From Rhopalosiphum padi (Eukaryota; Arthropoda; Insecta; Hemiptera; Aphididae): DNA of 64,000 bases. The position numbers and the translations under genes were made by a program. Each line of letters opens with the position of its first letter. Position 1 is the stretch's first letter. The stretch spans positions 55,341,858 through 55,405,857 of the forward strand of contig NC_083598.1 of the NCBI RefSeq assembly GCF_020882245.1, written 5' to 3'. The notes under the pieces were generated by a model that saw only the letters and a program-made list of their open reading frames with translations, was not told where the DNA came from and did not search any database. Shown here piece after piece: positions 47,401 to 57,549 of the stretch.

Positions 47401-47435
47401 TTATACGTATTATATAATAATATAATAGGAACCAT
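47385..47435 (-). other. Candidate 5' exon ending in a splice donor (minus strand)
   Basis: The minus strand reads GTGTCCAG|GTGAGGAG with the last exon base at 47385. An ATG at 47435 opens 17 codons (MVPIILLYNTYKSRCVQ) in phase to the donor, so the exon could be coding. No acceptor downstream is assigned. Confidence 0.28.
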
Positions 47436-47678
47436 GTAATATAGGTACCTATAAAGCTATGTGCGAATGAGAGCATAATACCTTGTGTACTTGTATAGTT
47501 GTAAATATATATTATCTATCTCATATATACTACGATTTACTATATTCTAACATAAAAGAACGTTCATGATTTTTTTATTGAAAACCGTGTCGTGTGAGCA
47601 AGAACTATACATCACTGTAATACTAGTTAGATTAGTGGTGTGAATATCGACCTGTTATATTATCAATGATAATTTAAA

Positions 47679-47703
47679 AAAGTATGATAATTTATCATAC
47701 TTT
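47679..47703. repeat. 25 bp perfect palindrome
   Basis: AAAGTATGATAA, T, TTATCATACTTT: 12 bp arms around a single base. It is long for chance, though the AT content lowers the surprise. Confidence 0.85.
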
Positions 47704-47709
47704 GAGGAA

Positions 47710-50570
47710 TATAAACCTATTATACCTGGTAACGTCATCTGTTTCTCACGTTTTATACGATATATTTTAATTTAGTGATTTATGAGCACTTTAAAATATA
47801 AATAATTTGCATTCTCATTACAGCTTGATTGAAAATTCAAATACCCTTAAAAATCTAGCTAAGAAACTTGGATAATATTCATACCTTAAGCTAACAACAT
47901 AAAATTGAAACTGCTGAACGTAAATTTGCATCATGTAATACGGAGACAAGTGTCTAGAAATCAAATGGAAGTACGACGTATTCTTAAACAAATTGTACAA
48001 AAATTAAAATACTACAATTAGAGCTTATTTATTCAAACACATTATATCAGACTTCAGACCGATATACTGTTACCAAAGTTAACTTTTTACACACGACATA
48101 ATATCGTCCACGGGGTTCGATACATTCTACGTGATGGCGTATTGTCCAATAATAATTACTGTTAATGCTAAACAATGACAATTTAAAAACGTACATAAAA
48201 ATGTTAAGTCCATCTGCGTTCAAACTCAATTATAATTTCAATAGTTAATTATTGTTCTGATTGAACTATGAAAAAGTTTAAACATGGCAAATTATAATAT
48301 GATTCCAATATACGTATAGATCAATTAAAATGTTCAACTAATTATAATTATGATATTTTACTCTTAATTTTTCGCAGGCAGGTAGTAAGTATATAATATA
48401 ATAAATGTGAGGTAACAGTATATTCAACCAACCAGCTATAACGTTATTGTTAACGTAGCAAATAATATTTCGATTGATAAGACCACCTCAATGCGCATTA
48501 TATAACGTGAATTGCTGACAATTTTTTTTCTTTGTGGGTGGTATTTTTGCAGTATAGTCTGATGTGAAAATAGGTTATAATGTCGATTTCATTATGTAAA
48601 ATGTTGCATCTCTCTGTAATATATTTTAAACATAACTATTATATGTATAAATGATTTATAAAAAAAATGGTCTAGGCGAATATTAAAACATATTTTTATT
48701 TGCTTTTTAAATTATTTTCAATCAGCTTTCTAAGAAATTGTTTATGTTACAGATAATAGTTTCAGCTCATACGACTATGCGTAAAATAAATATTAAACAC
48801 GGACCCACACGCACACGTATATACAATAAATAAAATTACAAATAATACAATATTTCTTGTTACTGAGAGATTTGGGTAACTAATATTTACAAAACTATCA
48901 AGAAAACAAAAAAAAAACAATGCTCAATAGACCAAGAATCAAATACATGAGAATAACACATTGTTTTCTGATTTCAAAGGAAGATTCACCTATAGATACG
49001 TTAAACACCGAAATCTGCGGAATAATAGCCAAACATCTACTAACGAATTGTCATAAAATTTCGAAAAATGCAAATTATTCAACACCTTAGACGCACAGTG
49101 CTAGTGCCCAATCCCCAAAACAACTTAAACTTAACAATATAACCTATATGGCAATAAAATAATCAAATACAATATAAAAAGAATTAAGAAAATTTATGAA
49201 ATATCTTGTTATTATGATAAGTATAGGTAAGACAGGTAGGTTGGTAGGTAGTTTAGTTATTTTAAATCATACATAACACAATTGAAATATCTGTATTTTA
49301 AATAATTTTTATAATTAGTATAGTGAGTGGGAAGGGGGAGGTGAAAAGTCATGTTATAATTTAGTATACTGTAGGTATCTAATTTGCAATTAGTGTTTGG
49401 TGATAATACTATTATCGCGAGGTAAAACTTTCATTGAATATACAGACATTTTTGTATAGAAACACTGATATTATAATTATATTAACATATTTAATAAGAA
49501 GATAGTTGGAAATTACCTTATTTAATGTTTAAAAATAATTTATTAACAAAAAAAAAAAAACAATATTTTGCGATATTTTTTTAATATTTCCAGTATCAAT
49601 GAAATAAATAACTTTATAAAGATAATATGCAATTCAAAGACCATTTAAAAATTTAAAATTTCGTTTAACTATGATTAAGATAAAGTAATTAAAATCCTAC
49701 GATGGAAAATATCAATAAAATTTATTTTATTTATTTTATGAAGGATTATTTATTCAATTTTATTTATGGTACACGAGTACAGAATTATTAATTAAACATA
49801 CCCCTACAGACTACAGTATTCGATGTAGTCCAACAATATTACATTTTGTATAGATGCCTAATTCGTATTATCTGATGGCTTCATTTAATATCTACATCAT
49901 TGCATTCAGTAGATATATAGTTTTATCAATGGCTTTCCTGTCTATAGTTTATATCGAATATTTTAACAAAGAGACCTGTCAAATATTTGATAAGTTCTAT
50001 TACGATTGATTTAATTGTCAATGGATTTTATTCTATAAGACACAATATACTCGTATATTGAAATATATAGGAATCATTGTGCAATATAATTCGTGGCTAA
50101 GGGAAATGTAATTAAATTGTTTCATAGACCTGATAATAAATGGACTGCGCTTTCCATCCTCCCTTTACACACATATGTTTATTATAATATTTCCTATAGC
50201 CATCATAACGTCAACAATATGTATAGTAGGTAAAGTCTTATGAACAATTGTTGTTTATTTTGTTTTTAGTTTTGTAAGTTTATTTAGCTTGTACCTAGAA
50301 CTAAATTTTTTTTCAATTTACAAAATAATACAACTTATTTTTTTAACATATTTTTTTCTTATTTTTGTTCTAAAAAAAAAAAATAAAATATTAAAATATA
50401 TAATTAAATTTAATATTCTATACTAATATACTAACTGAATAGACAAAACAATTATTGTTATATAATATATCGATTACGAGTATTATTACGGATAACGGTT
50501 AACGTATACGTACATAATAAGTGTATAACGGAAATTTTTGAAGAGTTCTGTAGATAATGTATAATAAAAG
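47710..50570. other. Long AT-rich non-coding stretch
   Basis: No gene is supported. A 60-codon minus-strand frame (48229-48047, starting at TTG) has a mildly coding-like composition but no start or splice support. Confidence 0.5.
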
Positions 50571-50587
50571 ATTAACTTTTTTTGGTT

Positions 50588-50737
50588 ATGCAAATAAACA
50601 ATTTACAAAAAAAAAGTTATAATAATTTGACCAACGATAGAGCTAGAAATCTACCCTCAACAGGACAATCGCATTCGTTTTTAACGACTTGTTGCAGAGC
50701 TGAAAAAAAGTTTTATCCGTGTAATATAATGTGTAAT
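50588..50737 (+). CDS. Possible coding segment before a splice donor
   Basis: ATG at 50588 opens a frame that reaches TGTAATG|GTATGT, a fair donor after 50737, and continues to a TAA at 50782 if unspliced. The peptide begins MQINNLQKKSYNNL, includes STGQSHSF, and has five Cys in its second half (LTTCC...FYPCN..CN). Purine-first codons are about half. No family is recognised. It overlaps a minus-strand candidate, and at most one of the two is likely real. Confidence 0.2.
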
Positions 50738-50757
50738 GGTATGTATTATATATTATG

Positions 50758-51021
50758 CTATGTGGAAACCCTGAGACCATAAACCTGTAAGTAACAAGGA
50801 AAAAAATTGTTGCCGATAAAAATTTTCAGTATTATTATTTCGTCTCGGGTAACCAGTCTGACAAAAGTTTTAAGCCTTTGTGCGAATTTAAAAAAAATGT
50901 ATTTCAACTCAATGCGAATTCCCATATATTCCCTATGCGCAGTGGCCTTTCCCATGGAATTCCGAAAAAATTGTGTCCTACAAACAGGGGTGAACCCTCG
51001 ACGAATGAATAGGTAGCGCAT
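50758..51021 (-). CDS. Possible small basic protein, unknown
   Basis: ATG at 51021 (minus) opens 87 codons to a TAG at 50758. About 55% of codons start with a purine, and GC content is above the flanks. The peptide begins MRYLFIRRGFTPVCRTQFF, is strongly basic, and includes FAQRLKTFVRLVTRDE. A strong acceptor-like site (TTCCTTGTTACTTACAG, AG at 50786-50787) interrupts the frame near its end, so a spliced alternative exists. The DNA just upstream is one copy of the duplication described at 51010-51140. Confidence 0.25.
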   Translation of the reverse strand: MRYLFIRRGFTPVCRTQFFRNSMGKATAHREYMGIRIELKYIFFKFAQRLKTFVRLVTRDEIIILKIFIGNNFFPCYLQVYGLRVST

Positions 51022-51140
51022 TTTTTCGCGCGCCTAAACCGGTCGGAGCGTCGAACTTTTTTTTCCGAGTCCCCCTTTTATGGTTTCTCACGGGCAAGAT
51101 ATACCAATGCGCATGATGCGTGGGCGGAAGGTAAAAAAAC
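51010..51140. repeat. Diverged duplication, copy A
   Basis: CCCTCGA, GCGC(A)TTTTTTCG, AAACCGGTCGG, TCGAACTTTTT and TTTCTCACG occur in this order here and again at about 51755-51890. It is GC-moderate DNA between AT-rich flanks, apparently a copy of part of the CpG island to the right. Confidence 0.5.
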
Positions 51141-51700
51141 TTCCTAGAGGACGGTTTGAAAACATTTGTTATATTATTATAAGACTCGCATGTTAATAAT
51201 AAAATTATTAATTTATTCAAGTATAATATAGGCAGAAAACTGCAGCAGTATACAAAATAAAATAGTATAATCTATTAATATTTTGAACTTGTATTCCGAT
51301 CTAGATGGATGAATAATACCAGCTTCATTATATCTGAAAAATGTACATTATTCAGATCAAAAATGAACTGAAAATTGATTTTCTTGGCATTAAAAATTTA
51401 TTGTAATGGTTTATTTGGGATGGTATACTGGTGTCTTGTAGTAATATTGTCCAAGTTATATGTCACTCGGATCACGGTACGAATTTCACAACCGTCTTAA
51501 CATATTCTGTGTTGTGTGTATAATAATATAATTATATTTCAATACAATTTACCACGCTTGCCTCACAGTATGTTCATATTATCATCATTCACTCTACGTA
51601 ATGACATTGATATATGTTAAGCAGACAATGACTAATAAAAATCACTTTAACGAAAAAATGAACCGCGATAACGCCGATATGCCCGTGATAAACAGGTTTC
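51140..51700. other. AT-rich spacer between duplicated segments
   Basis: No gene is supported. It separates the two copies of the duplicated segment. Confidence 0.45.
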
Positions 51701-51754
51701 ACACTCGCTCAGCAGTAAACAAACCCCGCTGCACCCTCCCGTACGCCCACGCGC

Positions 51755-51890
51755 AACCCTCGAAAGAACGGCGCGGCCGAGGGGGTGCGCTTTTTTTCGT
51801 AAAACCGGTCGGCACTTCGAACTTTTTATTTTCGCGCTCGATCGACACCCACCGGCACGGATTTTCTCACGCATCCCCCGGGCAGACGGT
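51755..51890. repeat. Diverged duplication, copy B
   Basis: ACCCTCGAAAG, GCGCTTTTTTTCG, AAAACCGGTCGG, TTCGAACTTTTT and TTTTCTCACGC match copy A in order. Copy B is the more CpG-rich of the two and is embedded in the island. Confidence 0.5.
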
Positions 51891-52264
51891 GCAGAGGTGG
51901 TGAAATTTTCGAAACGAACGTTTTCAAAAAAAAAAAACTTTCGCACAACCGGTTCATCGCCTCGCGGTAACCATATAGGCCGACGCCCCAGGTGTAATAA
52001 GAAATAAAAATTTATCGTCGTGCGGGGGTGGCGGTCGAGAGGAGGTGACATGGGAACGGGGGTCCGAGTGAAGACGAAGACTACGGCGGCGGCGGTGGCA
52101 GCGGCGGAGACCGCGACGACGGCTACCACGCGGGGGGGGAACACCCGGTGACCCCTTCCACCGCGGCGTCGGCACGCATCGAATAATAAAATTATTATTC
52201 AAATGCGGTGCAATTCTATTCTTACATACGCGCAAGACGCACGCAAACTTACGCGCAAACAGCA

Positions 52265-52284
52265 ACACACACACACACACACAC
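52265..52284. repeat. (AC)n microsatellite
   Basis: Ten AC units inside the CpG island. Confidence 0.95.
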
Positions 52285-52792
52285 CACTGTGCCCCGTTGT
52301 GGCGTGCGTGCGTGCCGTTGTTGTGTTTCGCTTATTTCGTTCTCTCTCCAATTTATAATAAAACACAACACGCGCACATATACCTATCGCAGATATATAC
52401 GATCGCGACTCGGCTGCGACCACTCTCGCCCGCGTTTCTCGCCGATAGCACTGTGCACCGGGCCCCGTCTCTTCGTCTTGTGCACACACACCGACCTCGG
52501 CCGACCGACGACGTCTCACCGCGCCGTCCGACAACCGGCCCCGTCGCCACCGCCGCCGCCACCGTCTCCGCCACCACCGTCGACTGCAGAACCGCATGCA
52601 AACCGGCCGCGATCTCCCGCGCCGCGTGTGTACGACTGTACGCTGCTCCAGTGCCGTGTGTCGTACCTTGCGCGCACCGTCCGAGTCGCAATTTCCGACG
52701 TCGCTGAACCGTCTCGCGCGCGATTTTTCCACCCGCCGATGACGTGAATCCGCCGAGAGTGCGTCCCCCCGACACGTCAGAATAATAATAAT

Positions 52793-52822
52793 ATGATGAT
52801 GACGATGATGATGATGATGATC
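52793..52822. repeat. (ATG)n microsatellite
   Basis: ATGATGATGACGATG... preceded by an (AAT)n run at 52781-52792, at the right edge of the CpG island. Confidence 0.9.
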
Positions 52823-52981
52823 GCCGCTGCCGCCGCGTTGCGTTTCGCGGTATTATAATAATATTGTTATACGCGTCAATGCGATATATGTAATAATATT
52901 ATACGTCGAGAGGGTTGATGCACCGAGTTCGTCGAATATAATATATTTTGATATCATATACTTTTATCGTTGTCACCGCAG

Positions 52982-53061
52982 TCGGTCCCGTCCAGTGTGC
53001 TGCTCTGCTGATCCATCCGCGCGCTTGCGCTGCAACGTCGCCCGTGGTTTTCCCGCACGAG
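52982..53061 (+). other. Candidate 80 bp internal exon (leader) of a plus-strand gene
   Basis: CTTTTATCGTTGTCACCGCAG (AG at 52980-52981) is a strong acceptor and CACGAG|GTATGT (intron from 53062) is a good donor. The 80 bp between is CpG-rich while both flanks are AT-rich, as expected for an exon. Two of three frames are open. Because the next good acceptor (53825) is followed by an in-frame stop before the ATG at 53872, this is more likely 5' untranslated exon. It is among the best-supported splice structures in the window. Confidence 0.45.
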
Positions 53062-53825
53062 GTATGTCATTTTCCACCCTTTATTTTTCATATATGTTTT
53101 AAATTTATGTATAGTCGGAATACTTTATAAAACTCACTGTACTTTATATCATACGTACTGCGAACACGCATTAATTAAACCGACGAACCCTTTCCCGGAA
53201 AATCCGAAATCCGCAGTGTACGCCGACGATGATAATGATAATAATATATCACGACCCTCGTGTCTGGCAGCCGTTTTAATGTAATATCACCATCAACGTT
53301 TACCACAAAATGTCCATCAACGAGAGGGTTTTTATTTTTTTATTTTTCATTAAAACCGACTACGTTGAGTTGGCCGTCACCACCAGCATTTTATATTTGT
53401 TGATCCGTGATTTATTTTAAAAAAAATTGTATCCAGTCCGTTACGATAAAATTACACACACGAAAATATATTTCAACAGTGACTTCGGGATGATTTTTAT
53501 AAACGAGATATTTAAATAAACGCACGAGAAAAAAAACCATTATAATTAATGTAATACTGTTTCCCTTATTTTCTTATACATCGGACTGAAATAGTGAGAC
53601 GTACAATATTTTATGTGCTAAAATGTGATTGAAACAAAAATTAGTTAAACAATTATTTGTTCCTCTATTGTATAGCGTACCTATATCTATTCTATAGTTT
53701 AAAAAGTTTTTGTTTTATATTTACAACTTTGTTTTTATTACTATAATTATCGGTGGGTTCGCATTAAAACAAAGAGCGGTATTATATTCGATTAAAATAT
53801 TTTTTTCCATTTTTTGCTGTTATAG

Positions 53826-54090
53826 AGCCGATTTATCGTATACCATATAAATTATTTTTGATCAGTATTCTATGGTCGCCCGGCCATTTTGGATGGCAGT
53901 AAATAACAGTGAAACTAATAACCCCCTATACGTTGCTTCTGACGCTGCACAGTCCCTACGAATATTGATTAAAGCTCGAGGGGAGGTTTCTCACGAATTC
54001 ATAAAACCCCATTCGAATAATGAATACATTTTCATCGGTAATATTATATGTATGGTTGGCGATATAATTCATAACTTACGCCACGCTTAA
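53826..54090 (+). CDS. Candidate exon with start codon and 72-codon frame, unknown protein
   Basis: ATTTTTTTCCATTTTTTGCTG then TTATAG (AG at 53824-53825) is a very strong acceptor. ATG at 53872, after an in-frame stop, opens 72 codons to a TAA at 54090. About 45 of 72 codons start with a purine, strongly coding-like. The peptide starts MVARPFWMAVNNSETNN, then YVASDAAQSLRILIKARG and SHEFIKPHSNNEYIF, and ends IIHNLRHA; the C-terminal third is hydrophobic (IGNIICMVGDII). An AATAAA follows at 54163. With the island at 51.7-52.9 kb and the exon at 52982 it makes a coherent three-exon plus-strand gene. A donor inside the frame (ATCG|GTAATA, about 54038) cannot be excluded. No family is recognised. 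Confidence 0.42.
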
Positions 54091-54162
54091 ATGTATGTTA
54101 TTGATGGCACACAATAAGTGTAATAGATCTTTAAATAATTAGTTTCTATTAGCGATCTAATG

Positions 54163-54168
54163 AATAAA
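54163..54168 (+). terminator. Poly(A) signal for the 53826-54090 exon
   Basis: AATAAA about 75 nt after the TAA at 54090, a plausible distance for a short 3' UTR. Confidence 0.3.
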
Positions 54169-54199
54169 TATTATACATAAAATTATTTAAATATTTTAA

Positions 54200-56455
54200 A
54201 ATAATCTTAGGAATTTATTTATTATTTTATTTCGGCACATTCGATTTTTTATATGTGTACCTACTTAATTATAAGTGTATAATATAACTTACAAATCATT
54301 TACACATATTTAATTCCATCATTGTTTTATTTACCAAACAAAGTATTTATATTATATTATTATAATAATAACTAATGAATATTTTTGACAACGCAATCTA
54401 CCATTATATTAAATAAAAATAACAATAACAATAATAAGTACACCAGTGAAGTTTAAACAAGCTTCTTGTTTATGTACATGTAATTATTATACTTTAAACT
54501 GAATATATTCAAATACTCGTTTTGTCTTTATTGCAATTTTATTCAATGGATTTAAATAATGTAGTCAAATTCAATTGTCTCCATTTTCCGGCAAATGTAT
54601 GCCATATGATTTAAGCACCTATATATAACATAAAGTATTATAATATAGTGTAGATGGTTATCATAGCCGTTTAAAATGTATTTACAAAAATATTTAAAAA
54701 TCTTATATCATAGTAATTTATCTCTAAATTTTAAATATGCTGGAGCAAAGAAGTTAGTCTCCCGATTTTAAGTTAGAATCACCAGTTTTTTTAAAGAAAC
54801 TTCAAAATTAATTTGTTTTGCGATTTTCAGAAAATATGTAAACTGTATTATTAAATACAGCTTTACCTACTCAAAAGTTTAAAATAGTTATTTTCAGGAT
54901 TGGTAAAATTATTATATTGCACAAATAATTTAAGTGATCAATAAAAGTTGTGGTATATGGTTTCCATGAAGAAAAAAAATAGTTACTTAACTAGTATATA
55001 CAATATTCTGAATCGTGTAAAGTTTATTAAGCTTTTAACACAGACCTTTATCAAAATTACTTGAAACCGATCTATAAATATATTCTATAACTTCACACTA
55101 AAATGTTAAAATAAAAAAAATATATTCCAAAAAAACTTAAGATTTATTTTATTTGTAAAGTATTTTTGCTTATAATAATATAATGAATTAGGCTTAATAA
55201 TAAAAATGTAAACCGGTATTTATGTTATGGGCAAAGTTGGAAGTCTGTTATTTATTTTTAGTATTAATTAAATAAACAAATTATAAATAATATAATTAGA
55301 AGCATATCAAAATATATTATATTTTATATGAGCTACTGCAGTAGTAGTAGCTAATAGAATTGTCAATAAACTTTAAACATAAAAAATAAACTGTGTTAAA
55401 CCAAACTTGATAAAATATGTTCTATAAAATATTATTAAGGAATTAAAAAATATACATAAAGCATTATATTATGTACAGCTGTTATATTTGAGGCTACCCA
55501 AATTGGAAAATAAACACAATAATATTATAATATTATAATAATATAACACTACCCAACGATCCCAACGTACGGATTATATGTCTGTTTTTTTTATAATATT
55601 AATTTAATCTAATTCTCATTGTCCTGAACTGAAAAAAGTATATATCCAATATTGTTAGATTTTTAGGAATTATTTATGTTGTTTTTAAAATGATCTGTTT
55701 CACATTTCCCACATTGATCAAACATTGCGTATAGTAACATAATATTGTGAACAATGCCCTAAATACCTTATTTGACCGTAATATACTGTGCTTCACCATA
55801 GCCGCACATTAAAAAAAAAATATATCTTATTTGTTCAAATTCGTTCACTTTTAAAAATCAATTCCGTACAGTTTTCCGAAAACAAACCGTTTAATAAGTA
55901 CTGCACAGTGCACACGCTTATATGTATCATTAAAAAACACATTTATTTAAAATCATATAACCGTTTAAAAACGCCCACTAGTCATATTATTATTATATTA
56001 ATTATATTTAATCAAAATCTCAGAATCATAAGCATTGCAATTAATTTAATAAAATATTTGTTAACACTAGCATGCAAATTTATTTCAATATAAGCGTTAT
56101 TATCTACTATACATACTTTATTTTATCTTGTTACATATAATGTATGTTTTTAGTTAATATTAAAATTATGAGATCTCATATATTGAATTATTTTTACGGT
56201 GTTTTGTTTAATAACAATTAACAATAAATGTTTAATTTTTAACTCCCAATTAAATTCGTGCGGTTTTGAATTATTATAAACAAGTAATATACATCTAATT
56301 ATTATTTTTTTTAAATTTTATTTTAAATTGTAACGTCTGAGATACTGTCTTTTGTGCTGGTCACTTATTTCATAATTTAGTACTTATTTATCAACTAGTA
56401 TAGTTTAAAGAAAGTATAAAAAAAAAAGCATATTGTTTATAAATCTAAAATATTA

Positions 56456-56494
<39 letters not shown>

Positions 56495-56730
56495 GATCTT
56501 AAATTAATATCGGCAGCAGCAGCCATTAGTTTATATAAATTACAATAAATGTTATATTTAACAATTTACTAACAGTAGGACTAAAAAATAGTAGGAATAA
56601 AATAAAATATAATTCTACACAATATTGTTTTAATATCGGTTGGTACTTACCACGATTACGAGTATATATCTGGTAATAAAACAAAATAATGAGATATTGA
56701 AATTGAAAAAATGTCCATGAGCTACGTAAT
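54200..56730. other. AT-rich non-coding stretch
   Basis: No gene is supported over 2.5 kb. A pure (AT)n tract lies at 56461-56491. A 101-codon frame at 55788-56093 has ordinary AT-rich background composition and is not called. Confidence 0.55.
56461..56491. repeat. (AT)n microsatellite
   Basis: About 15 uninterrupted AT units, the longest AT run in the window. Confidence 0.95.
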
Positions 56731-56741
56731 ACGTATGTTCA

Positions 56742-57068
56742 TCAAAACCGATAGTAAATCGACACTCGAGTACTCGACAGAATCACTAATATCAGTTTAG
56801 GTTTATAAATTATAAGACATAAGTAGATAGATATCCCGGAGTATGGACTAAGATAATTATACAAATAGTTTTTATTATTCCGTGTAGGCATAAATAAAAT
56901 TGTTTTCATAAATAAAATAATAATAACAGCCGCTTGATAACCGATAATGCATCTATTTTTGCCGAATAATAATACACGGCCGCCGCGGTGCGCCGTCGAG
57001 TTGGATCTTATGATGTCACGCGTAATTTTTAAAACGCCTGTAACTTTAGAACGAATCATCGTAGACAA
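56742..57068 (-). other. Open frame downstream of the LINE remnant
   Basis: A 108-codon minus-strand frame lies immediately 3' of the retrotransposon remnant. Its first half is GC-moderate and basic (MIRSKVTGVLKITRDIIRS), then it becomes AT-rich background. It could be 3' untranslated sequence of the same element or an unrelated fragment. No domain is recognised and no gene is called. Confidence 0.2.
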
Positions 57069-57129
57069 TTCTTATTTACATTTTTGGTTTATGCAATTTC
57101 GTAATAATAATAATAGACAATAAAAATAA

Positions 57130-57510
57130 ATATGATTTTTGTGTTGTATGGTCCTTTAAGTCGTACAATTTACATTTTCTTAAAAATGTAAAATCTAGGT
57201 AGGTGATGTTTCTTTCGGTCCGAGTGTTGCGTCTAGGGTGTTGGGGATGTTGAGGTAGTTGAGTTAATCTATGTACTGGAGGCACTCTGTAAAAATATAG
57301 TTGACTGATAATTCGGTACCGCAGGTAGTGCACATTAGTTTTTCTTCCTTTTCTATAAGATATCCATGTGTTAGTTGAGTATGTCTGATGTAGAATTTGT
57401 TTATTATTACTTGTTCTCTTCTTTTCATGCAGAGGGGGTTTGACACACCGAAGATGGAGTGTTAAATTTTTTCTTAATTTCATGTTTTGTTCGAGCCAGT
57501 GTGTTTTCAA
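57130..57510 (-). pseudogene. 3' end of a non-LTR retrotransposon ORF2, frameshifted
   Basis: On the minus strand three pieces in different frames align with the C-terminus of R1/jockey-type LINE ORF2 proteins. First comes W...NMKLR near 57500-57480. Next, in another frame, RREQVIINKFYIRHTQLTHG, then YLIEKEEK, then CTTCGTELSVNYIFTEC. This is the RR..V...L.IGHT.LTH.YL......C..CG....V.HI..EC block that follows RNase H and includes a C-x2-C zinc-knuckle-like motif. The terminal FLRKCKLYDL sits back in the first frame near 57170. Two frameshifts and a stop make it inactive. No target duplication or poly(A) tail was identified. Confidence 0.78.
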
Positions 57511-57549
57511 TTATATTTGTATAGTACAGTTATACAGCATACTTATATA

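Larger units (their letters stand above)
51700..52860. promoter_or_regulatory. CpG island, likely promoter of the plus-strand gene model
   Basis: About 1.15 kb of CpG-rich DNA with (AC)n at 52265-52284, CCACCGCCGCC-type triplets near 52545-52580 and (ATG)n at 52793-52822. Frames are open on both strands and encode low-complexity sequence. It precedes an internal exon with good splice sites (52982) and a start-codon exon (53826) on the plus strand, so it is the natural promoter and first exon. No clear first-exon donor was found. Confidence 0.5.

Noticed and set aside
52199..52775. Frames of 136-179 codons on both strands of the 52 kb CpG island
   Set aside because: Mutually overlapping and low in complexity (Pro, Arg, Thr runs); they fit a promoter and leader better than protein coding.
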